Below, one piece after another: positions 1 to 6,072 of a stretch of DNA of 11,161 bases. Each line of letters opens with the position of its first letter. Position 1 is the first letter of the stretch. The position numbers and the translations under genes are program-made. Source of the stretch: CAYLZW01 sp964388085 (GTDB lineage: Bacteria; Myxococcota; UBA727; CAYLZW01); NCBI GenBank assembly GCA_964388085.1, contig CAYLZW010000200.1, positions 1-11,161 on the forward strand, in the 5' to 3' direction. The notes beneath the pieces are model-generated. The model searched no databases. It was given only the letters and a program-made list of their open reading frames with translations, and had not been told where the DNA came from.

Positions 1-484
1 CCACACGCTCGAGCAGCGAGAAGATCTGCCGCATGCGCACGCTGCGCCCGACGAGGGAGCCGAAGTGATCCGCGGCGGAGGGATCGATCTCGACGGGCTT
101 GAACACCGGCTCGAAGCGGAGCTGCACCTCGCCGGCGCGCACGATGACGCCGGGACGCAGCCACGCCTCGCGGATGCGAAACTGATCGATCCACGTGCCG
201 TTGGTGCTGTTGTTGTCACGAATGACGAACGTGCCGGCCTGCTGCTGGATGACGAAGTGCTCGCGGCTCACCGTGGGATCCTTGAGCACCAGGTCGGCGC
301 CCTCTTTCCCCACGGTGAAGCTCGGCTTGTCGATGAGGACCACGCGACCGGCGGCGTCGCCGTTCAACACGGTCAACTGGACCCGCCGCTCCTTGAGGCC
401 GAGGCCGAGGGCGACGCCGCTGTCCGCGAGCTGGGTGCGCGGCAAGAGCGAGAACCCCGGTGTGCGCTCCTTCGTGGTCGTCAC
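1..484 (-). CDS. FHA-domain sigma-54-dependent transcriptional activator, N-terminal part (cut by window edge)
   Basis: 161 codons are visible; the C-terminus lies beyond base 1. Residues about 35-127 form an FHA (phosphothreonine-binding) domain with its signature residues visible: SREH at 73-76 and NNSTNGTW at 91-98. From residue 141 the sequence FGSLVGRSVRMRQIFSLLER matches the beginning of the AAA+ domain of sigma-54 activators (the usual phrase just before the Walker A region). FHA plus sigma-54 AAA+ is a regulator type common in myxobacteria, where a Ser/Thr kinase signal is thought to be read by the FHA domain. The DNA-binding HTH domain expected at the C-terminus is outside the window. 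The GTG start at 484 is the first possible one, because an in-frame TAG lies four codons upstream; an AGGTAGG lies 8 bases before it. It is 146 bases downstream of serA on the same strand. The target operon is unknown. The family call is firm as far as the visible part goes. Confidence 0.88.
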   Translation of the reverse strand, partial: MTTTKERTPGFSLLPRTQLADSGVALGLGLKERRVQLTVLNGDAAGRVVLIDKPSFTVGKEGADLVLKDPTVSREHFVIQQQAGTFVIRDNNSTNGTWIDQFRIREAWLRPGVIVRAGEVQLRFEPVFKPVEIDPSAADHFGSLVGRSVRMRQIFSLLERV

Positions 485-630
485 GGCAAGAGCCTACCTG
501 ATGCCTCGAGGGGCTGCGTCCCTCCCCTGCAAGGGCACAGCCGATGCGGATCGGACCCTCCCGCTCGTCCGCTTCGCTCCCGCACGGCGCGTGCTTCGAC
601 ACGACGACACCGTCGTCCCCGCTGCGCGGC
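485..630. other. Intergenic region between serA and the FHA regulator, with short inverted repeats
   Basis: 146 bases without a gene. It holds GACGAC-acc-GTCGTC at 603-617, CCGAT-gcgg-ATCGG at 541-554, GAGGG-(7)-CCCTC at 508-524, and the 8-base palindrome CCTCGAGG at 504-511. I see no convincing -35/-10 pair for the FHA gene, so its promoter is unassigned. The core GGGGCTGCGTCCC at 510-522 is nearly identical to one at 9922-9934. Confidence 0.55.
603..617 (-). terminator. Possible hairpin downstream of serA
   Basis: A 6-bp stem with a 3-base loop (GACGAC/GTCGTC) begins 13 bases after the serA stop codon. There is no T-tract after it on the minus strand, so it is at best a weak or factor-assisted terminator, or an mRNA 3' end stabiliser. 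Confidence 0.3.
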
Positions 631-1584
631 TCAGGGCCGGTTCACGGCGTTCCGCACGACGCCGTCAGCGAGGAACGCTACCACCTGCTCCGCCGCTTCC
701 ACGCCGACGCGGATCTGTGCGTCCTTGGTGCTGGCGCCGAGGTGGGGCGTGAGCACCACGTCGGACCGACCGAGCAGCGGGTTGCCCGCCTCGATGGGCT
801 CGCTCTCGAACACGTCGAAGGCGGCGCCGCCGAGCTGTCCAGCGTCGAGGGCCTTGACCACGGCGCGCTCGTCGACGACGCCACCGCGACAGGCGTTCAC
901 GAGCAGCGCGCCCTTCTTCATCTTGCCGAGGCTGTCCTCGTTGATGAGGTGTCGCGTGGCGTCGATGAGGGGCACGTGCAGCGAGACGGCGTCGGCGCGC
1001 CGCAAGAGCTCGTCGAGGGAGACCTTCTCGACGCCGAGCTCGGCCGCGCGCTCCTCGCTCAGCACCGGATCGAAGGCGATGACCTGCATGGCGAGGCCAC
1101 GCGCGCGGTTACAGACGACGCCGCCGATGTTGCCGGCGCCGATGACGCCGAGGGTCTTGCCGGTCAGCTCGACGCCGCCGAACGCGCTCTTCTCCCACTT
1201 GCCGGTCGTCGTCGACATGTGCGCGTGCGGAACACGGCGGGCGACGGAGAACAACAGCGCGAGCGCGTGCTCGGCGGCGCTCACGGCGTTGCCCGCGGGC
1301 GTGTTCTCGACGAGGACGCCGGCCTTGGTGCACGCGTCTACGTCGATGTTGTCGACGCCGATACCCGCGCGCACGACGATCTTGAGCGACGTCGCCACCT
1401 GCACCATGGCAGCGTCGACCTGCGTCGCCGAGCGGATGATGAGGCCCTCGTAGCCGCCGATGATCTGCCGCTGCTCCTCGGCGGAGAGGCCCGTCTTCAC
1501 GTCGACCGCGAAGCCGGCGGCCGCCTCCAGGTACTGCACGCCCTCGGCGGACAGCTTGTCACTCACTAGCACTCGATAGGCCAC
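631..1584 (-). CDS. serA: D-3-phosphoglycerate dehydrogenase, short form without C-terminal regulatory domain
   Basis: 317 residues of the D-isomer-specific 2-hydroxyacid dehydrogenase family. It would oxidise 3-phosphoglycerate with NAD+ to 3-phosphohydroxypyruvate, the first step of serine synthesis, in the cytoplasm. Visible: the substrate-side RSATQVD at 51-57; GAGNIG at 149-154 (GxGxxG dinucleotide fold); D172 placed for NAD+ preference; the catalytic trio Arg233 (NACRGG), Glu262 (SEP) and His281 (TPHLGAST). It stops right after the NAVN phrase that normally ends the catalytic core, so the ASB and ACT domains of the ~525-residue form are absent and serine feedback through ACT is not expected. 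The GTG start at 1584 has GGAG 6 bases upstream. It lies 70 bases downstream of a class V aminotransferase, which supports serine synthesis over other hydroxyacid substrates. Another 2-hydroxyacid dehydrogenase activity remains possible. Confidence 0.88.
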   Translation of the reverse strand: MAYRVLVSDKLSAEGVQYLEAAAGFAVDVKTGLSAEEQRQIIGGYEGLIIRSATQVDAAMVQVATSLKIVVRAGIGVDNIDVDACTKAGVLVENTPAGNAVSAAEHALALLFSVARRVPHAHMSTTTGKWEKSAFGGVELTGKTLGVIGAGNIGGVVCNRARGLAMQVIAFDPVLSEERAAELGVEKVSLDELLRRADAVSLHVPLIDATRHLINEDSLGKMKKGALLVNACRGGVVDERAVVKALDAGQLGGAAFDVFESEPIEAGNPLLGRSDVVLTPHLGASTKDAQIRVGVEAAEQVVAFLADGVVRNAVNRP

Positions 1585-1654
1585 GGATGTCTCCAGATCG
1601 CTGAGGGGAGAGGCACGGAAGCTGGGGAAGGAAGGCCGCTCGCGTGACGTCCGG

Positions 1655-2809
1655 TCACTTGCGACCGACGAAGCCCTCTTGCAGCACCTCGAGGGCGGCG
1701 CCGACGCCCTGCCCGTAGGAGAAGCGATCCCAGCCGGCCTGCTTCAGCACCACCTCGATGGCGCCCATGACGGTGACCATGTCGAGATCGTCGTAGTAGC
1801 CGAGGTGGGCGACGCGGAAGATCTTGCCCTTGAGCGCGTCCTGGCCACCGGCGATGGTGACGTTGGCCCGGTCGCGCAGCCCCTTGTAGACGGCGTCGGG
1901 CGCGATCTCCGGCGGGGACACGACGCTCGTGACCGAGTCGGCCGGCACACGGGCGAAGAGCTGCAGACCGAGCGCCTGCACACCGGCGCGCGTGGCCTTC
2001 GCGAGCCGCGCGTGCCGCGCGAAGATGTTCTCGAGGCCCTCCTCCTGCAAGAGGCGCAGCGACTCCTGCAGGCCGGTGACGAGCGAGACCGCCGGCGTGT
2101 ACGCGGTCTGGTTCTTCGCCTGGTTCTTCCGCTCCTTCTCGAGGTCGAAGTAGTAGCGCGGCATCTTCGCGCTCTTGGCGCGGGCCCAAGCCTTCTCGCT
2201 GGCGGTGACGAAGGCGAGACCGGGCGGGAGCATGAGCGCCTTCTGCGAGCCGCTCACCAGCACGTCGATGCGATCGCGCGAGGGCTTCAGGTCCCACACG
2301 CCCACGGCCGTGATGCCGTCGACGAGGAACAGGCAGTCCTCGCGACCCGCGACCAGCTCGCCGATGGCCTCGTAGGGGTGGCGCACGCCGGTGGACGTCT
2401 CGGACGCCACGACGACGACGCCCTTGGCGTCCGGGTGCGCCTTCAGCGCGTCCTCGACCTTGGCGGGATCGACGGCCTCGCCCCACTCGACGGGTACCTC
2501 GGCGACGACGAGGCCGAGCTTGGTCGCCATCTGCCCCCAGCGCTCGCCGAACTTGCCGCCGCTCACGGTGATGATCTTCTCGCCGGGCGAGAAGAACGTC
2601 TGGAAGGCGCCCTCGAAGGCGCCCGTCCCCGACGAGGAGAGCACGAGCACGTCGTCGTCGCTCTGGAACAACCACTTCAGGCCCGCGCGACACTGCGCGA
2701 ACGTCGCCTCGAAGGCAGGTGTGCGGTGATGCCAGAGCGGGTTCGCCATCGCCGTCAGGACGGTCTCGGGGACGGGCGTCGGGCCGGGAGACAACAAGCG
2801 GTACTTCAT
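1655..2809 (-). CDS. Class V PLP aminotransferase (serine-pyruvate / alanine-glyoxylate type), probable phosphoserine aminotransferase role
   Basis: 384 residues, full length for fold-type I class V aminotransferases; the group is often annotated as soluble hydrogenase 42 kDa subunit or alanine-glyoxylate aminotransferase. Visible: LLSPGPTPVP at 5-14; SSSGTGAFEG at 58-67 for the PLP phosphate; Asp164 in LVDGITAVG, which pairs with the pyridine nitrogen; Lys190 in SGSQKAL as the Schiff-base lysine; Arg332 in FRVAHLG for substrate carboxylate. The serA gene follows after 70 bases on the same strand. In organisms lacking a classical SerC, such class V enzymes next to serA are thought to transaminate 3-phosphohydroxypyruvate. 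That role is inferred here from the neighbour; serine-pyruvate or serine-glyoxylate exchange is the alternative. ATG start with GGGGAG 7 bases upstream, and a good promoter 30-60 bases upstream. Confidence 0.87.
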   Translation of the reverse strand: MKYRLLSPGPTPVPETVLTAMANPLWHHRTPAFEATFAQCRAGLKWLFQSDDDVLVLSSSGTGAFEGAFQTFFSPGEKIITVSGGKFGERWGQMATKLGLVVAEVPVEWGEAVDPAKVEDALKAHPDAKGVVVVASETSTGVRHPYEAIGELVAGREDCLFLVDGITAVGVWDLKPSRDRIDVLVSGSQKALMLPPGLAFVTASEKAWARAKSAKMPRYYFDLEKERKNQAKNQTAYTPAVSLVTGLQESLRLLQEEGLENIFARHARLAKATRAGVQALGLQLFARVPADSVTSVVSPPEIAPDAVYKGLRDRANVTIAGGQDALKGKIFRVAHLGYYDDLDMVTVMGAIEVVLKQAGWDRFSYGQGVGAALEVLQEGFVGRK

Positions 2810-2841
2810 GGAGCGGCTCCCCTTCGTCGGGTGACGGCGAC

Positions 2842-2871
2842 GTTATGGCGGCAGGCGGCGCACCGCGTCAA
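2842..2871 (-). promoter_or_regulatory. Sigma-70-like promoter for the aminotransferase-serA operon
   Basis: On the minus strand TTGACG (2871-2866, 5 of 6 to consensus) and CATAAC (2847-2842, 4 of 6) are separated by 18 bases. Transcription would begin near 2835, leaving a leader of about 26 bases that contains the GGGGAG ribosome site. It is one of the few AT-containing stretches in this GC-rich region and lies in the gap after the upstream HAD gene. Confidence 0.5.
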
Positions 2872-2878
2872 CTTGCTT

Positions 2879-2910
2879 CCGACGGCGCCCTGACGATCTG
2901 GCGCCGCCGA
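2879..2910 (-). terminator. Strong hairpin after the HAD gene
   Basis: Arms 2900-2910 and 2879-2889 form an 11-bp GC-rich stem (core GGCGCC, with G-U wobbles) around a 10-base loop. It begins 9 bases after the HAD stop. No U-tract follows, so it is not a textbook intrinsic terminator, but it sits exactly between the HAD stop codon and the promoter for the next operon. Confidence 0.42.
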
Positions 2911-2919
2911 GCAGCCGCC

Positions 2920-3588
2920 TCACTCCGTCGCGAGCAGGCGCGCCGCGGCGTCGCTCAGCGTGGGGATGGCACGCACACCCTCGGGCGCGGAGCCGAGCAA
3001 CAGCGCCTCAAACCCGGCTGCCTGCGCGGCCTCCACGTCGGTATCCACGCGATCGCCGACGTGCACGATGCGCCCGGCGGGGACGCGGAGCGCCTCGGCC
3101 GCTCGGTCGAACGCGCGCCGGTGCGGCTTCAGCGCGCCGAGCCCGTCCGCCGCGACGAGGGCGCTCCAGGGCAGATCGTCGAGGCGGAGCGCGGCCAGCT
3201 TGTCCTCGACGCGGTAGTCGGACACCACGGCGACCTTGAGCCCGGCCTCGAGCAGGGCCTCAATGGCGCGCCGGGCGTCCGCGCGCGATCCGGCGCGCTC
3301 GATGGCGGCGCACAAGCGCGGCCCGAGCAGCTCGTCGACGAGGAGGCGGCTCTCGTCGGGCGTCATGGCGAGCCGCTCGGCGACGCGGCGCGCCTCCTCC
3401 GCGAAGTACGCCGGCCCGTCGTCGAAGGCGCTGCCGCGCATCTCTTCGCGCACGCGCAGCGCGACGCGGACCGGCCGGAGCCGGAACAGGTTCGCGAACG
3501 CATAGGCGCGCTTCACGCGGCGGGCGTCGTACAGCGTCCCGTCGAGGTCGAAGGTGACCGCCAGCGGCCGTTCGCGCGCGCCGCTCAC
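2920..3588 (-). CDS. HAD-superfamily phosphatase (subfamily I type hydrolase)
   Basis: 222 residues. All four HAD motifs are present: I, FDLDGT at 13-18 with nucleophile Asp14 and acid/base Asp16; II, Ser123 in VVSDYR; III, Lys154 in ALKPHR; IV, GDRVDTD at 178-184 with metal-binding acidic residues. The stretch between about 22 and 100 is a helical cap, as in phosphoglycolate-phosphatase-like enzymes. It therefore hydrolyses a small phosphorylated compound, in the cytoplasm. The GTG start at 3588 overlaps the stop of the GH3 gene (GTGA, 4 bases), so the two are probably translationally coupled. The open frame runs much further upstream, but that part is antisense-like Arg/Ala-rich sequence inside GH3 and is not used. 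Substrate unknown. Phosphoserine phosphatase is a possibility, since the aminotransferase and serA follow, but its own promoter and operon boundary argue for a GH3-pathway role. Confidence 0.85.
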   Translation of the reverse strand: MSGARERPLAVTFDLDGTLYDARRVKRAYAFANLFRLRPVRVALRVREEMRGSAFDDGPAYFAEEARRVAERLAMTPDESRLLVDELLGPRLCAAIERAGSRADARRAIEALLEAGLKVAVVSDYRVEDKLAALRLDDLPWSALVAADGLGALKPHRRAFDRAAEALRVPAGRIVHVGDRVDTDVEAAQAAGFEALLLGSAPEGVRAIPTLSDAAARLLATE

Positions 3589-5354
3589 GCGCTCACCCGG
3601 CAGGGCAGGCGAGCGGCGATCTCGGGAGCGCTCTCGGCGATGCCGAGGTCGATGAGCAGCGCGCCGTCGGGCGAGAGGTGCGGCACCTTGACGTGCGCGT
3701 CGGGGGCGCCCGCGGCGACGCGCCGGGAGCGATGGCGCGCGATGGCGCCGGCCGGCAACGCCACCGCCCGCACGGCGCCGAGGCGGAGGGACGCGCGCTT
3801 GGCCTCGTACTCGCTGTTCTCCACGCGGAGGGCGTCGTCGAAGCGCTGCGCGAGCGCGGCCCGCGCTGCGGGGTCGAGCGCGGCCTCCTCGTCGAGGGCC
3901 AGCACATAGACGGGCGGCTCCCCCTCGGCGGACGGCAGCCAGGGCGCGAGCGTGAACCCGGCGAGGCGCTCGGCCCCCTGGCTCGCGCGATCCATCGCTC
4001 GCACGACGTGGCTCTCGCCCAGCTTTTCTCCCGTCAGCGACGACATGTTGCCGCCCTTGTGCCGAAACACGACCAACGGCGCGCTGCCCATGCGTCCGGT
4101 GACCTCGACGACGTCGTTCATGTCGTAGCGATAGAGCCCGGCGCTCGACGTCACGACGACGTAGTAGCGCTGCCCGGGCCGCGCTTCGTCGAGGAGACAG
4201 GTCTGGGTCGGTCGCCCTCGGCGCAGGTCCTCCATGTCGTCCTCGGGGACGAGCTCCACGAAGTGACCGTGCGGCACGAGCAGGCTCGCGGCGCCCTCCG
4301 CCGAGAGCGGCGCGCCGAAGCAGCCCTCGCTGGCGGCGTAGCCATAGTCGAGCACGGGCAGCTCGCCGTACGACGACGTGAGCTGCGAGAGGTACCAGGG
4401 CGCGCTGCCGCCCTTCCAGCACACGAGCCCGCAGAGCTTCGGGAAGGCGTCGCGCATGCGCGCGCGTCCGTGGCGTTCGAGGCTCTGCCGCACCCGCCGG
4501 GCGGCGGCGGGATCCTTCCGCGCGCGGCCCTCGAGCTGCCGGCGCAGGTCGTCGTCGAGCACGAGGTCCTCTCCGAGCGCGCCGCTCTCGAGAGACGCGG
4601 CCAGATCCTGCGCGTGCTGCTCGAGCGTGCGCGCGAACAGCAGCAGCGTCGACGGGTTGATGGCGGAGACGAGGGTGACGTCCTCCTGCAGCGCGAAGCG
4701 GACGCACAGGCGATAGCGGCTCTCGAAGTCGGCGACGCGGTAGACGGCGCTCGGCACGGCGTCGAAGGCGCCCTCCGCTTCATCGAGGCCGCCGGAGAGC
4801 GCGACGGTGATGGAGCCCGCGAGCGTGCCGGCGCCGAGATCCTCGACGTGGGGGGAGCGCATGGTGAGCCGGCGCCCGCGCAAGAAGCCTGGAAACGTGA
4901 GCAGCGACGTCCGCAGCAAGAGCTTCGTCGCCGCGCGGCACTCCTGCACGAAAGACGGCGTCACCGGGATCAGCTTTCGGCGGCCCGTGGTGCCCGACGT
5001 CGTCGCGTAGAAGGAGACGTCCTCGCTGGTGAGCACGTTCTTCTCGCCCGCGACCATGCGCTCGACGGCGGGGGCCATGTCGTCCCAGGTCGTCAGCGGG
5101 ACACGGGCGCGGTACTCGTCGGCGTCGTGCAGCGTGGCGAAGCCGTGGCGACGTCCCACCTCGGTGTCGGCGTTGCGCCGCAGGATGTCGAGCAAGCGCG
5201 CCTCTTGCGTCGCCCGGACGTCGCGCATGGCCCCGCCGAGCTCCCGGCGGGTGCGGCTGAACAGCACCTGGCCGAGCGCACGCACGACGTCGTCGGGCAG
5301 CGAGCCGACGGATCGCGCGCAAGCTCGAACCAGGACGGCAGCGAGCGCCGACAT
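3585..5354 (-). CDS. GH3-family acyl-acid amido synthetase (adenylating enzyme)
   Basis: 589 residues, the usual size of GH3 proteins. The GH3 family belongs to the ANL adenylating superfamily; plant members activate jasmonate, auxin or benzoates as acyl-AMP and transfer them to an amino acid. Visible motifs: ATP/phosphate loop TTSGTTGRRK at 118-127; YGYAASEG at 337-344 (YxxSE-type motif); YRYDMNDVVEV at 408-418 (nucleotide-binding motif III); RHKGGNMSSLTGEKL at 431-445, the hinge to the small domain; and a late Lys556 in VKVPHL where the family keeps a conserved lysine near the active site. The ATG at 5354 lies 2 bases after the methyltransferase stop and has no clear Shine-Dalgarno, so it probably depends on translational coupling. 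An in-frame extension to 5534 lies inside the methyltransferase and is rejected. Acid and amine substrates cannot be told from the sequence; most bacterial GH3 proteins are uncharacterised. Confidence 0.86.
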   Translation of the reverse strand: MSALAAVLVRACARSVGSLPDDVVRALGQVLFSRTRRELGGAMRDVRATQEARLLDILRRNADTEVGRRHGFATLHDADEYRARVPLTTWDDMAPAVERMVAGEKNVLTSEDVSFYATTSGTTGRRKLIPVTPSFVQECRAATKLLLRTSLLTFPGFLRGRRLTMRSPHVEDLGAGTLAGSITVALSGGLDEAEGAFDAVPSAVYRVADFESRYRLCVRFALQEDVTLVSAINPSTLLLFARTLEQHAQDLAASLESGALGEDLVLDDDLRRQLEGRARKDPAAARRVRQSLERHGRARMRDAFPKLCGLVCWKGGSAPWYLSQLTSSYGELPVLDYGYAASEGCFGAPLSAEGAASLLVPHGHFVELVPEDDMEDLRRGRPTQTCLLDEARPGQRYYVVVTSSAGLYRYDMNDVVEVTGRMGSAPLVVFRHKGGNMSSLTGEKLGESHVVRAMDRASQGAERLAGFTLAPWLPSAEGEPPVYVLALDEEAALDPAARAALAQRFDDALRVENSEYEAKRASLRLGAVRAVALPAGAIARHRSRRVAAGAPDAHVKVPHLSPDGALLIDLGIAESAPEIAARLPCRVSA

Positions 5355-5356
5355 CG

Positions 5357-6022
5357 CTAGGCGCTGATCCGACGCGCGAGCAACACGCCCTCGCGCAGGG
5401 GCACCGCGGTCGCGAGGAAGTCCGGATCGCTCGCGAGGGTGCGGTTGAGCTCGTCGGCCGCCTGGCGCGACGCGTTCTGCTCGTCGTCCACCCACCAGTT
5501 GCCCGCGCCGAGGACGTTGTCGGCGATGAGCCAACCGCCGACCTTGATGAGCGGCCGCACCTTGCGGAAGTAGTCCGGGTACTCGGTCTTGATGGCGTCG
5601 AGGAAGACGAAGTCCACCGAACCGGGACCGAGCTCAGCGGCGAGCCGGTCGAGCACCTCGAGGCCCTTGCCGCGGATGACCTCCACGCGCTCCGCGACAC
5701 CGGCGCGCGCGAGCTGCTCCTCGGCGAACGCGGCGTGCTTGTCCTCGGCCTCGATGGTGTAGAGCTTCCCGTCGTCACGAAGCCCGCGCGCGAGCCAGAT
5801 GGCGGAGTAGCCCGCCAGGGTGCCCACCTCGATGCCGCGGCGGCCCTCGCTGGTCTGCACCAACAGGGTCAAGAGCCGGCCCACCTCGGGGCTGACCGCG
5901 ATGTCGGGCAGCCCCGCGCGCACGGCCTCCTGCATGAGGCCCGCGAGGTGCGCGTCCTCGTCGCCGAAGGTCTTGCGCAGATAGTCGCGCGTGTAGTTCC
6001 AACGCTCCGGCGTCATGTCCAT
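5357..6022 (-). CDS. Class I SAM-dependent O-methyltransferase (caffeoyl-CoA/catechol OMT-like, family 3)
   Basis: 221 residues, the normal length for small Mg2+-dependent O-methyltransferases. Visible: the SAM loop GIEVGTLAGYSAIWLA at 63-78; acidic Glu91 (YTIEAED) placed for the SAM ribose; FVFLDAIKTEYPDY at 138-151 with Asp142 and LIADNV at 165-170 with Asp168-Asn169, the three divalent metal ligands of this family. Such enzymes methylate catechol-type hydroxyls on small molecules; the exact acceptor is unknown. Two ATGs lie close together (residues 1 and 3); the first, at 6022, has a strong GGAGGT about 7 bases upstream and is chosen. It is the first gene of a tight set with GH3 (2-base gap) and the HAD phosphatase, and lies 50 bases downstream of the kinase gene on the same strand. 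Confidence 0.9.
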   Translation of the reverse strand: MDMTPERWNYTRDYLRKTFGDEDAHLAGLMQEAVRAGLPDIAVSPEVGRLLTLLVQTSEGRRGIEVGTLAGYSAIWLARGLRDDGKLYTIEAEDKHAAFAEEQLARAGVAERVEVIRGKGLEVLDRLAAELGPGSVDFVFLDAIKTEYPDYFRKVRPLIKVGGWLIADNVLGAGNWWVDDEQNASRQAADELNRTLASDPDFLATAVPLREGVLLARRISA

Positions 6023-6072
6023 GAGGCACCTCCACCTTCGCAGTAGCGCACTCGCGAGAGCCGGTCACGGCG

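Noticed and set aside
2920..3588. Naming the HAD gene serB
   Set aside because: The HAD motifs are generic and the gene is coupled to GH3, with an apparent operon boundary before the serine genes; substrate evidence is lacking.
3589..4707. N-terminal extension of the HAD protein to 595 residues
   Set aside because: The extra 373 residues are an out-of-frame reading of GH3 (Arg/Ala-rich, no domain); the GTG at 3588 overlapping the GH3 stop gives a normal HAD length.
3678..5360. A 560-codon plus-strand open frame across the GH3 gene, and similar long frames at 1679-2893, 7138-8595 and 65-1453 (plus)
   Set aside because: They lie antisense to genes with clear family motifs, are rich in Arg/Ala/His/Glu without domains, and are what G/C third-position bias produces on the opposite strand.
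5355..5534. Extended start of GH3 inside the methyltransferase gene
   Set aside because: The added 60 residues are low-complexity Arg-rich sequence; the ATG at 5354 fits the family N-terminus and operon spacing.
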